NCBI RefSeq assembly: GCF_010501095.1
Contig: NZ_QVMP01000020.1
Span: forward strand, 1-62,594
DNA length: 62,594 nucleotides
From: Dysgonomonas sp. 520
GTDB lineage: Bacteria > Bacteroidota > Bacteroidia > Bacteroidales > Dysgonomonadaceae
Reading direction: 5' to 3'
The notes under the pieces are model-generated. The model made no database searches. It saw only the letters and a program-made list of their open reading frames with translations, and was not told the DNA's origin. Position numbers and translations under genes: made by a program. This document shows, in pieces, positions 36,381-44,759 of this stretch (its first letter is position 1; each line of letters begins with the position of its first letter).

Positions 36381-37247
36381 GATTGTCTAAAACGCCCTTT
36401 ACGCTTAATTTATAAGATGAGTAAATTTTTACAATGAAAAATACAAGAATAAAAAAGATCTTTTACTGTCAGCAATATAAATAACAAAGGAGAGAACACC
36501 CGTTACCAACATTGCAATCTGAGCAAAATCCACATAAGACGAACTGTGTTTATCATAAAGTAACAAATCAATTTATGTTAACCAATCCATTACAAGACGC
36601 AAATTACGACTCATTTTCTTTCCAAACAAACGAGAATACAATTTTAACAAAAATAATTCACTTTATTTATGTTTTAAATACATATTTTCTATATTTTTTT
36701 AAGCATCATCATTTATTTTCATACACAAAAAAAGCATTACACATGCAACTCAACAAACAATAAACACCTAAAACACAAGCTATCAAAAAGAAAAGAAGCC
36801 TTATTTTCGAAAAAAGAAAGGAAATTGCCCGAATCACTATATATTTAAATTATGTATACTTTTCATAAATAACTAAATTATATACAAAAATATCACAAAT
36901 GAGAAAATTTATTTATATATTTGTACTATCTATATTTAATGGTTAGGATATTTCAAGCTGAACAGGCCAAAAAATATAATTTCAAAAATCATCTTCGGGC
37001 TTATTTTAATACAAAAAACGACTGTAAGTGGCTGATAAATCGACATTGCATTTATCAAGGCAAGCGCAAAGACGGCAAACCGCTAAGTTTTTTATCCATC
37101 ATAAAAAAAAATTGTCGCACCTTTCTGTCTTGGCGTTTTATTAGAAAATGCAACGGATAAATATCTTGAGAGCATAATAAAGTTACAAATAAACATGAAA
37201 AAACACCACGAAAGCAAAATCAACATTTTGCTTCGAAAAATAAATTT
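36381..37247. other. Very AT-rich gene-poor region with a structured GC-richer island
   Basis: The stretch has only small, unconvincing open frames. A TATATTTG element at 36916-36923 points right toward the 37248 operon, leaving a leader of about 320 nt. Within it, tgataaat (37033-37040) and atttatca (37050-37057) form a perfect 8-bp hairpin. A GC-richer stretch with ggcaagcgcaaagacggc (from 37059) follows, then a T-run at 37088. It resembles a structured leader but matches no riboswitch I know. Confidence 0.4.
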
Positions 37248-37622
37248 ATGAAATACCTATTATACATAATAATATTTTTTTCATACACACTGACACCTTT
37301 ACGTGCGGAAGAATCTCGTTTTACCCCTCAAATATGCAAACAGCCAACAATTGATGCCGTAATTGAAGCCTCAACTGTTGAAAAAAACGGGGTAGTATTC
37401 GGAAGTACAAAAAATGGTATTATCTTCGCTTTAAGGGCTGAAAACGAAAATCTCTTACGGGAACAAATAGAAAAGAATGCTCCGGCAAACAACCATAGCT
37501 ATCCCTTTAGTGCGATAAAGAAATGTGTATGTTCGTGTGTATATCCATCAGTGCCGGAAACATTGGTAAGACCTTGCGATGACAAAAAATTGAATAACAA
37601 TATAATAACCATAATAAGATGA
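37248..37622 (+). CDS. Small exported protein of unknown function
   Basis: A 124-residue product with a signal peptide at about residues 1-20 (FFSYTLTPLRAEE). The mature part is short and contains a cysteine cluster near residue 90 (KKCVCSCVYPSVPE). I do not recognise a family. Its reality is supported by the 4-nt ATGA overlap with the glycosyltransferase gene at 37619, which implies translational coupling. The cysteines could form disulfides or bind a metal. Confidence 0.55.
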   Translation: MKYLLYIIIFFSYTLTPLRAEESRFTPQICKQPTIDAVIEASTVEKNGVVFGSTKNGIIFALRAENENLLREQIEKNAPANNHSYPFSAIKKCVCSCVYPSVPETLVRPCDDKKLNNNIITIIR

Positions 37623-39085
37623 AAATAAATTGTTTTATTCCTTTCCGGAATGTAGCCCAAGTTAGGGAAACCATAAAATCTTTAAGGGAATCCGAATTAG
37701 TAAATAAGATTTACTTACTGGCCAATGACGACAGTGAAGGCTCGGTGGAAGATTGTGAACCAATATCCATCGATTCGCTCAGGTCTACCAAAACGATAAA
37801 AAAAATTGCAGAAAAAGCCGACGCCGATTACACCCTCATCTACACCAAATCGGCAGATTTAAGAATGGGAATGTTTGCCCTCGACAGGATGATACAAATA
37901 GCTGAGGATTCCGGCGCAGGACTTGTTTATGCTGATCATTATCAGATGGCTGATGAAAAGAAAACAAGCAGTCCCGTAATTGCTTATCAAAAAGGAAGTT
38001 TAAGAGACGACTTCAATTTTGGCTCGGTTCTCATCTACAAGTCGGACGATTTAAAGAAAGCCGTTGCGATGATGGATAAAGAATATAAATCGGCAGGACT
38101 TTACGACCTCCGCCTGAAACTATCTCAGCATGCAGACCTGGTTCACATCAACGAATATCTATACACAGAAATAGAAAATGACACCCGCAAGAGCGGAGAA
38201 AAGATATTTGATTATGTAGACCCCAAAAACCGTGACACACAAATAGAGATGGAGGCTGCATGCACAGATCACCTTAAAAAGATAGGCGCATATCTTGCTC
38301 CCTCTTTCAGGATTGTTAACTTCAATAAAGAAGAATTTGAGTTTGAGGCATCAGTAATCATACCCGTTCGCAATCGCATACGCACCATTAAGGATGCTAT
38401 AAAATCGGTATTGAGCCAAAAAACAAACTTCAAATTCAACCTGATTGTTGTCGACAATTATTCCACCGACGGAACATCCGACGCAATAGACGAATTTACT
38501 GACGACAGGCTCATCCACCTAATCCCTGAAAATAAAGAACTTGGCATTGGCGGATGCTGGAATGCTGGTGTGTACCACGATAAGTGTGGAAAATTCGCCG
38601 TTCAGTTGGATAGTGACGACGTTTATTCTGATGAAAATACGCTGCAAAAAATAGTTGACGCTTTTTATGCACAAAATTGCGCTATGGTGGTGGGTACATA
38701 TATGCTGACAGACTTCGACATGAAAATGATTCCGCCCGGAATTATTGACCATAAAGAATGGACTCCCGAAAACGGACGTAACAATGCCCTGCGCATCAAC
38801 GGACTTGGTGCACCCCGTGCTTTTTACACTCCTCTGTTGAGAAAAATAAAAGTGCCAAATACCAGTTATGGTGAGGATTATGCGTTAGGACTTTATTTTT
38901 CCCGTGAATATCAGATTGGACGTATTTATGACGTTTTGTATCTATGCCGCCGTTGGGACGACAACTCCGACGCTTCGCTTGACATTGTGAAAATGAATGC
39001 GCACAATACATACAAAGACAGGATTCGCACATGGGAAGTTGAAGCACGTATCAGTTTTAATAAACAAGCAAGAGTAAAGATTTAA
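37619..39085 (+). CDS. Glycosyltransferase family 2 protein (tandem GT-A-like regions)
   Basis: A 488-residue protein. The second half (about residues 240-400) is a GT2 domain: ASVIIPVRNRIRTIKDAIKS, IVVDNYSTDGTSDAI, and the metal-binding LDSDD motif in FAVQLDSDDVYSD, then a late GEDYALGL acceptor-side motif. The first half (1-235) repeats the fold in degenerate form (INCFIPFRNVAQVRETIKSL) without a DxD motif. No transmembrane helices are apparent, so it is cytosolic. Neighbouring genes handle peptidoglycan sugars, but a family A element separates it from them, so a shared role is only suggestive. Confidence 0.87.
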   Translation: MKINCFIPFRNVAQVRETIKSLRESELVNKIYLLANDDSEGSVEDCEPISIDSLRSTKTIKKIAEKADADYTLIYTKSADLRMGMFALDRMIQIAEDSGAGLVYADHYQMADEKKTSSPVIAYQKGSLRDDFNFGSVLIYKSDDLKKAVAMMDKEYKSAGLYDLRLKLSQHADLVHINEYLYTEIENDTRKSGEKIFDYVDPKNRDTQIEMEAACTDHLKKIGAYLAPSFRIVNFNKEEFEFEASVIIPVRNRIRTIKDAIKSVLSQKTNFKFNLIVVDNYSTDGTSDAIDEFTDDRLIHLIPENKELGIGGCWNAGVYHDKCGKFAVQLDSDDVYSDENTLQKIVDAFYAQNCAMVVGTYMLTDFDMKMIPPGIIDHKEWTPENGRNNALRINGLGAPRAFYTPLLRKIKVPNTSYGEDYALGLYFSREYQIGRIYDVLYLCRRWDDNSDASLDIVKMNAHNTYKDRIRTWEVEARISFNKQARVKI

Positions 39086-39090
39086 AACAG

Positions 39091-39262
39091 TGAAGTCATC
39101 TAGACTTTTTAAATTATACTTAATTTTTGAGTTTTTGTCATGTTGAACGTAGTGAATTAACAATCGACGAAGCGAAAGCGAGTCAAACATCTAAAAAAAC
39201 AGATCCTTCGATACTCTCTGGATGACAAAATTGAATAAAACGAAAAAGTCTAGACGGTTTCA
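39091..39262 (+). mobile_element. MITE-like element family A, copy 3, with nested 30-nt insert
   Basis: A complete element of 172 bp with the same ends as copy 2 (tgaagtcatctagac at left, tctagacggtttca at right). It differs mainly by a 30-nt insert at 39157-39186 and one extra A. The insert, read on the other strand, is nearly the short module seen at 62468 (ttcgtcgattgttaa versus tcctcgattgttaa). The element also supplies a spurious upstream start for the next gene. Confidence 0.82.
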
Positions 39263-39293
39263 GTTACAAGTTACGAGTAAACAAGTTGACAAG
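39261..39293 (+). repeat. Inverted repeat, left copy (acgagtaaac type)
   Basis: This stretch (cagttacaagttacgagtaa at its start) is an imperfect inverted copy of 41552-41583. The pair brackets the DUF4922 and SpoIID genes. Related strings occur near 14490 and 21950. Confidence 0.55.
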
Positions 39294-39308
39294 CATAAAA
39301 AAGAATAT

Positions 39309-40244
39309 ATGTCCGTAACATCAAGAAATATAAAGAACCTGCTTGCAGAGCAATTGAAAGTATGGGATTTAGCCCGTTCAAACTATGCAGCTTTGGCAAA
39401 CGTGGAAACGAAAGACTTTCGGTTCGATGGATTTGACATAAGAGTACAGTTCAACCCTGCTCGCATACAATCTACTGCAGCAAAGGTTGATACGAAGTCC
39501 ATTCAAGAGAGAAAATGCTTTCTTTGCCCTATCAATTTGCCTGTGATTCAGGAGGGAATACCATACGGAAAAGAATATCAAATACTGGTAAATCCGTTTC
39601 CTATATTTCCTCAACATTTCACCATACCATCTTATCACCATGTTGACCAATTGATTTTAAACAGATATGGCGACATGCTCGATCTGGCTAAAGATCTGGA
39701 TGAGTTTACAATTTTCTACAATGGCCCTAAGTGCGGAGCTTCTGCACCCGATCACGTTCACTTTCAGGCAGGCAACAAAGGCTTTATGCCTATTGAAGAA
39801 GATTGCAAGAACGTTGAAAAGAGTGTTATCATTAAAGAAAACGGACTAAGTGTTTATACTTTAAAGAATTATCTCCGAAACTTTTTCTTGATAGAATCGG
39901 ATGACAAAGATAAGGCTATTGCGTTTTTCAAAAAACTCTACTCATTATTGGAGGTGAAAGACGGAGAAAAAGAACCTATGATGAATATAATCACATGGTA
40001 CGAAAATGGGACTTGGTTCAGTTGTATTTTTCCTCGCGAAAAGCACCGCCCAATCTGTTTCTACGAAGAAGGAGAAAAAAATATACTGATCAGTCCTGCT
40101 TCTGTTGATATGGGGGGTGTATTTATCACTCCTCAGGAAAAAGATTTTAAGAAAGTGACAACTGATGATATAACCCGCATATTGAAGGAGGTTTGCATAA
40201 GTGACAAAAAAATGCAGCAAATAATAGAAAAAGTAAATCAGTAA
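39309..40244 (+). CDS. DUF4922 protein, HIT-like nucleotide phosphorylase/transferase
   Basis: Probable cytosolic nucleotide-sugar phosphorylase or nucleotidyltransferase of the HIT superfamily, resembling GDP-hexose phosphorylases. The preferred start is ATG at 39309 (MSVTSRNIKNLLAEQ). A longer frame opens at 39222 inside the family A element, but those residues come from the element. Supporting motifs are CFLCPINLP, NPFPIFPQHFTIPSYHHVDQ, and the nucleotide-binding histidine motif in CGASAPDHVHFQAG (about residue 155). The stop TAA is followed directly by the SpoIID gene's ATG. It may turn over an NDP-sugar in the cell-wall pathway; the substrate is not known. Confidence 0.8.
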   Translation: MSVTSRNIKNLLAEQLKVWDLARSNYAALANVETKDFRFDGFDIRVQFNPARIQSTAAKVDTKSIQERKCFLCPINLPVIQEGIPYGKEYQILVNPFPIFPQHFTIPSYHHVDQLILNRYGDMLDLAKDLDEFTIFYNGPKCGASAPDHVHFQAGNKGFMPIEEDCKNVEKSVIIKENGLSVYTLKNYLRNFFLIESDDKDKAIAFFKKLYSLLEVKDGEKEPMMNIITWYENGTWFSCIFPREKHRPICFYEEGEKNILISPASVDMGGVFITPQEKDFKKVTTDDITRILKEVCISDKKMQQIIEKVNQ

Positions 40245-41540
40245 ATGGAACCATTAGTAAAAGTTGGAATTTTATCGGGAAAACAAATAAGTTTTGTTCT
40301 CAATTCTGAATATTCTTGCGACGGAAAAAAAATTCAGGGAGAACAAAATATCTCTTTCAAAGAAGGCAAGATTCTTTGGAACGGAAACTGCTATAACGAT
40401 TTGTTTTTCGAAGCAAAAAACGGGGATTCCTCTTTCATGCTAAAAGATGTTGTTATTGGCGTCAATTTTCACTGGGAACGTAAAGAAGACCAGGTATTTC
40501 AAGGCTCACTGCACTTTATCATAGAAAATGATGAAATAACAGCTATCAACATCATCAAAGTAGAAGATTATCTCACAAGTGTCATTTCCTCCGAAATGAG
40601 CGCAACAGCATCACTTGAGTTGCTGAAAGCTCATGCGGTAATCTCTCGCAGTTGGCTGTTGGCTCAAATTGAGAAGAACAAAGAAATTGCAGCGAACAAT
40701 CAAACATATTCAACATTTACCGAAACTGATGAAGAACTTATCCGTTGGTATGACCGTGAAGACCACATAAACTTTGATGTTTGTGCAGACGACCATTGCC
40801 AACGCTATCAAGGAATTACGAGAGCATCCGCCAATATTGAGACTGTGAAACAGGCAATAATGGAAACACGGGGACAAGTATTGACATCGGATGGTAAAAT
40901 CTGCGATGCCCGCTTCTCAAAATGCTGTGGAGGTGGAGTTGAAGAGTTCCAAAATTGCTGGGAAGATGTAAAACACCCCTACCTCGTAAAACTCAGGGAT
41001 AGTGAAAATCCACAGGATTTGCCCGACCTGACAAAAGAAGAGGATACTGTATCATGGATAGGCACACGCCCCGAAGCATTTTGCAATACACAGGACAAAG
41101 GCATTTTGTCTCAGGTTCTGAACAATTACGATCAGGAAACAACAAATTTCTATCGCTGGAAAGTTGAATATACTCAAGAAGAAATATCCGAACTTGCAAA
41201 AAAACGTTCGGGCATAGATTTCGGTACAATTGAAGAATTCATCCCCATAGAAAGAGGAACGTCAGGCAGACTGGTAAAATTGAAGATAGTCGGTTCAAAA
41301 AAAACGATGATTATCGGGAAAGAATTGGAAATAAGACGGACTTTATCTACATCACATCTGTATAGTTCGGCATTTTTTGTAGAAAAAACCGGTAAAAAGT
41401 TCATTTTTCACGGAGCAGGATGGGGGCATGGCGTAGGTTTGTGTCAGATAGGCGCAGCCGTCATGGGAGAGAAAGGGTACAAATACGATAAAATACTCCT
41501 GCACTATTATGTGGGAGCTGAAATAGAAACACTTTATTAA
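40245..41540 (+). CDS. SpoIID/LytB domain protein
   Basis: A 431-residue protein of the SpoIID family, whose Bacillus member is a lytic transglycosylase acting on denuded glycan strands. Motifs include VEDYLTSVISSEMSATAS with LLKAHAVISRSWLLAQ (about residues 105-140), RGQVLTSDGKICDARFSKCC (about 207-227), and the C-terminal FHGAGWGHGVGLCQIGA with GYKYDKILLHYY. It begins directly after the DUF4922 stop. I see no signal peptide or membrane helix at the N-terminus (MEPLVKVGILSGKQISFVLN), which is odd for an enzyme of the cell wall. It may use another export route or act on imported muropeptides. Confidence 0.88.
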   Translation: MEPLVKVGILSGKQISFVLNSEYSCDGKKIQGEQNISFKEGKILWNGNCYNDLFFEAKNGDSSFMLKDVVIGVNFHWERKEDQVFQGSLHFIIENDEITAINIIKVEDYLTSVISSEMSATASLELLKAHAVISRSWLLAQIEKNKEIAANNQTYSTFTETDEELIRWYDREDHINFDVCADDHCQRYQGITRASANIETVKQAIMETRGQVLTSDGKICDARFSKCCGGGVEEFQNCWEDVKHPYLVKLRDSENPQDLPDLTKEEDTVSWIGTRPEAFCNTQDKGILSQVLNNYDQETTNFYRWKVEYTQEEISELAKKRSGIDFGTIEEFIPIERGTSGRLVKLKIVGSKKTMIIGKELEIRRTLSTSHLYSSAFFVEKTGKKFIFHGAGWGHGVGLCQIGAAVMGEKGYKYDKILLHYYVGAEIETLY

Positions 41541-41551
41541 GTGAAAAATAA

Positions 41552-41583
41552 CTTGTAACTCGTTTACTTGTAACTTGTAACTG
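41552..41583 (+). repeat. Inverted repeat, right copy (acgagtaaac type)
   Basis: This is the partner of 39261-39293, containing cttgtaactcgtttacttg. Within it taacttgtaact is partly tandem. It fills most of the 51-nt gap before the transporter gene. Confidence 0.55.
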
Positions 41584-41591
41584 AAAAATAT

Positions 41592-43478
41592 ATGGAGAAG
41601 AAAACAAGATCGCCGTGGGCATGGATTCCAACGCTATATCTAGCCGAAGGATTACCTTATGTGGCTGTAATGACTATTTCCGTCATTATGTATAAACGTA
41701 TGGGAATATCTAACACGGATATAGCATTATATACCAGTTGGTTATATCTCCCCTGGGTTATAAAACCCCTCTGGAGTCCATTTATAGACTTGCTTAAAAC
41801 CAAACGTTGGTGGATATTTGTGATGCAACTGCTGATAGGGGCAGGTATGGCAGGAATCGCTTTTACCATTCCTATGCCGTTCTTCTTCCAAGCCACGCTT
41901 TGTTTCTTCTGGCTGATGGCATTCAGTTCGGCAACTCACGACATTGCCGCCGACGGATTCTATATGCTTGCTCTGAACTCGAACGATCAGGCAAAGTATG
42001 TGGGGATACGCAGTACTTTCTATCGGGTTTCCACAATTATGGGACAAGGAGTGCTTATTATCCTTGCCGGATTTCTGGAAGGGGTAACCGGAGTGGAACC
42101 GGCAAAGATAGAAATTGAAGTATCTCCTCAATACACCCAATCTACGATGATGATTCCTAATGTTGGAGACATATCGGAACAAGAGGGCGAAATACACTTC
42201 ATCACAGCTGCCGAAACATTGAAAGTCGGCACACAAGGACTAGATAAAGACAGCCTGAAAACATTCCTGAAAAACGTAGCCGTTCTTAATGCAGAAAACG
42301 GATTTATACATAAAGAAGACCTTGAAAAAGACACTCCGACCGGTGAGAAAAAAGACGGTTGGTGGACTGCCAATGTCTCCAAACCCCTCGGAGGCTGGAT
42401 TAAACGGAATTTCGGAGAACATCGGGAAGTTGCAGAGCTTGATCATGCAGGAAATGTTATAGTTACGGCAGTTTGGCTTTCAAAAAAACCGGAAACAGGC
42501 AAAGAAATGGTACTGAACACAACTATGGACAGAGGAGATAAAAGCATATCCCTGATTCATGGCGACAGACTGGCATTCACCGAAAAGAATTGGAACAAAC
42601 CTGCGTACATGGTTTTCCAAGTTGACCCGAAACTGACAACAGCCAGTACGGTAGAATATAAAGGCTTGTCGGGAAACATTCCTTTCGCCTGGTCTATCAC
42701 ATTCTTTGTGTTGGCAGGATTGTTCGTTTTCTTTAGCTTCTATCATAAGGTAATGCTACCAAAACCCGATTCGGACAAACCCGCAGCAGAACATGTGACA
42801 TCGAAAACGATACTGAAAGACTTTGTCGATACATTCAGGACTTTCTTTAAAAAGCCACAAATCGGAATTGCGATATTTTTCATGCTAACATTCCGCTTCT
42901 CGGAAGCACAAGCATTGAAGTTGATTAATCCATTCCTGCTCGATTCGCGGGATATTGGAGGATTAGGGCTTACAACGGGTGAAGTAGGCTTGGTTTATGG
43001 AACTATCGGAATAATCGGGCTTACCCTCGGGGGAATAATCGGAGGATATGCCGCATCACGGGGTGGTTTGAAAAAATGGTTGTGGCCTATGACCATGAGC
43101 ATGCTTATCACAATAGCCACGTTTGTTTACCTGAGTTTTTCTCAAACAGAAAGCCTTATACTTATCAATATTTGCATTTTCATAGAACAATTTGGTTACG
43201 GTTTCGGATTCACCGCATATATGCTCTATTTGATGTATTTCTCGGAAGGAGAGCAAAAAACTGCACACTATGCCATTTGTACAGGATTTATGGCATTAGG
43301 CATGATGATTCCGGGCATGTTTGCCGGATGGCTGCAAGAACAGTTAGGCTATAATCATTTCTTTATATGGGTAATGATTTGCTGTATTGTCCCGATCGTT
43401 GCCGTTGCTTTACTTAAAATAGACCCCAATTACGGGAAAGCGGAAAAAGACAAAGAAAAAGAAACAATAGAAGAATAA
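41592..43478 (+). CDS. AmpG/MurT-like muropeptide or MurNAc transporter (MFS)
   Basis: Inner-membrane permease of the major facilitator superfamily, most likely importing MurNAc or muropeptides as proposed for the MurT-type carrier of Tannerella. The N-terminal helices contain ipTLYLAEGLPYVAV-type AmpG features and SATHDIAADGFYMLAL (about residues 113-128). A roughly 195-residue soluble insertion (about 168-362) separates helices 5 and 6; by MFS topology it is periplasmic. The C-terminal helices (about 363-610) include GTIGIIGLTLGGIIGGY. At 628 residues it is longer than E. coli AmpG because of the insertion. NamZ follows after 5 nt. Confidence 0.88.
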   Translation: MEKKTRSPWAWIPTLYLAEGLPYVAVMTISVIMYKRMGISNTDIALYTSWLYLPWVIKPLWSPFIDLLKTKRWWIFVMQLLIGAGMAGIAFTIPMPFFFQATLCFFWLMAFSSATHDIAADGFYMLALNSNDQAKYVGIRSTFYRVSTIMGQGVLIILAGFLEGVTGVEPAKIEIEVSPQYTQSTMMIPNVGDISEQEGEIHFITAAETLKVGTQGLDKDSLKTFLKNVAVLNAENGFIHKEDLEKDTPTGEKKDGWWTANVSKPLGGWIKRNFGEHREVAELDHAGNVIVTAVWLSKKPETGKEMVLNTTMDRGDKSISLIHGDRLAFTEKNWNKPAYMVFQVDPKLTTASTVEYKGLSGNIPFAWSITFFVLAGLFVFFSFYHKVMLPKPDSDKPAAEHVTSKTILKDFVDTFRTFFKKPQIGIAIFFMLTFRFSEAQALKLINPFLLDSRDIGGLGLTTGEVGLVYGTIGIIGLTLGGIIGGYAASRGGLKKWLWPMTMSMLITIATFVYLSFSQTESLILINICIFIEQFGYGFGFTAYMLYLMYFSEGEQKTAHYAICTGFMALGMMIPGMFAGWLQEQLGYNHFFIWVMICCIVPIVAVALLKIDPNYGKAEKDKEKETIEE

Positions 43479-43483
43479 GAACC

Positions 43484-44722
43484 ATGAAAAAAGTATTAAT
43501 CATAGCTATAACATTTTTCTGTGCCGTTTCTACAAATTCATTTGCACAGAAAATAACAATAAAGACAGGAATTGAAGTATTGAAAGATCAAAACTTCAAA
43601 ATTCTGGAAGGAAAACGGGTAGGACTAATCACCAATCCGACAGGTGTTGACAACAATATGAAATCGACCATCGACATTCTTCACGAAGCTGCGAACGTGA
43701 AGCTGGTAGCACTTTACGCCCCCGAACACGGAGTAAGGGGAGATGCTCATGCGGGCGACCATATAAATAACACCGTAGACCCTAAGACAAAACTTCCTGT
43801 TCATTCTTTACACGGAAAAACCAAAGAGCCAACAGCCGCTATGCTGAAAGGCATTGATGTTCTGGTATATGATATTCAAGATATCGGATGTCGCTCTTTT
43901 ACATATATCAGCACAATGGGACTTGCTATGCAAGCAGCGGCGGCAAACAATGTGAAATTTGTTGTACTCGACCGCCCCAATCCATTGGGAGGACAGAAGG
44001 TGGAAGGCGGACTGGTGGACGACAAATTCGTTTCGTTCGTAAGCCAGTTTAAGATCCCATACCTGTATGGCCTGACTTGTGGAGAGTTGGCCCTTTTATT
44101 GAACGGAGAAAACATGCTGAAAAAGAAATGCAACCTTGAGGTTGTAAAAATGGAAGGTTGGAACCGTGCAATGACTTACGATCAAACAGGCTTGCAATGG
44201 ATTCCGTCTTCGCCGCATATTCCCCAGCCTATCTCCGCTATTTTTTATCCCGTATCGGGCATTTTGGGAGAATTTGGCTACATGTCCATCGGGGTCGGAT
44301 ATACCATACCCTTCCAGATGTTTGCGGCAGAATGGATAAAAGCAGAGGAATTTGCAAACAAGCTGAATTCGTTGAACTTGCCCGGCATATATTTTCGTCC
44401 GCTTTACATTAAGCCATTCTACTCTGTAGGACAAGGCAAACAACTTCAAGGCGTACAGGTGCATATCATGGATTACCAGAAAGCCAGGCTTTCGGAAATT
44501 CAATTTTATGTGATGCAGGTGGTTGCCGACCTCTATCCGAGCAAGGCTGTTTTTGCCAATGCCAGCAAAGATCGCTTCAATATGTTCGACAAGGTATCGG
44601 GAAGCGATTATGTGCGGTTGACATTTGCCAAGAGAAATCGTTTCAGCGACATTAAAGATTACTGGTACAAGGAAGTAGAGCCTTTCAAACAGAAATCGAA
44701 GAAGTATTACTTGTACAAATAA
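43484..44722 (+). CDS. namZ: Exo-beta-N-acetylmuramidase NamZ (DUF1343, GH171)
   Basis: Exported enzyme that removes terminal MurNAc from peptidoglycan fragments, as shown for NamZ of Bacillus and Tannerella (family formerly DUF1343/YbbC). A signal peptide spans residues 1-21 (NSFAQK). Family motifs are EGKRVGLITNPTGVD, ALYAPEHGVRGDAHAG (containing the presumed acidic catalytic residue), LVYDIQDIGCRSFTYISTM, LDRPNPLGG, and a C-terminal QGVQVHIMD. The length of 412 residues is normal. It lies between the importer and downstream MurK and MurQ, an arrangement that fits release, import and phosphorylation of MurNAc. Confidence 0.92.
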   Translation: MKKVLIIAITFFCAVSTNSFAQKITIKTGIEVLKDQNFKILEGKRVGLITNPTGVDNNMKSTIDILHEAANVKLVALYAPEHGVRGDAHAGDHINNTVDPKTKLPVHSLHGKTKEPTAAMLKGIDVLVYDIQDIGCRSFTYISTMGLAMQAAAANNVKFVVLDRPNPLGGQKVEGGLVDDKFVSFVSQFKIPYLYGLTCGELALLLNGENMLKKKCNLEVVKMEGWNRAMTYDQTGLQWIPSSPHIPQPISAIFYPVSGILGEFGYMSIGVGYTIPFQMFAAEWIKAEEFANKLNSLNLPGIYFRPLYIKPFYSVGQGKQLQGVQVHIMDYQKARLSEIQFYVMQVVADLYPSKAVFANASKDRFNMFDKVSGSDYVRLTFAKRNRFSDIKDYWYKEVEPFKQKSKKYYLYK

Positions 44723-44759
44723 TATCAGTCTGATGATGTATCAATAAGACAATTTGAAT

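Noticed and set aside
36512-36763. Open frame of 83 codons between susC and the 37248 gene
   Set aside because: Very AT-rich composition, no ribosome binding site, no recognisable domain and an irregular residue pattern; probably chance.
37033-37095. Cyclic-di-GMP (GEMM) riboswitch
   Set aside because: The gcaaag and ggcaaac strings are suggestive, but the required conserved core order and paired stems are not present.
36921-37160. Open frame of 79 codons in the long leader before 37248
   Set aside because: It begins at the promoter element and runs through the hairpin and GC-richer island; the residue pattern looks random, so a structured leader is the better reading.
39222-39308. N-terminal extension of the DUF4922 gene
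   Set aside because: These codons lie mostly within the family A element; the conserved protein begins near ATG 39309.
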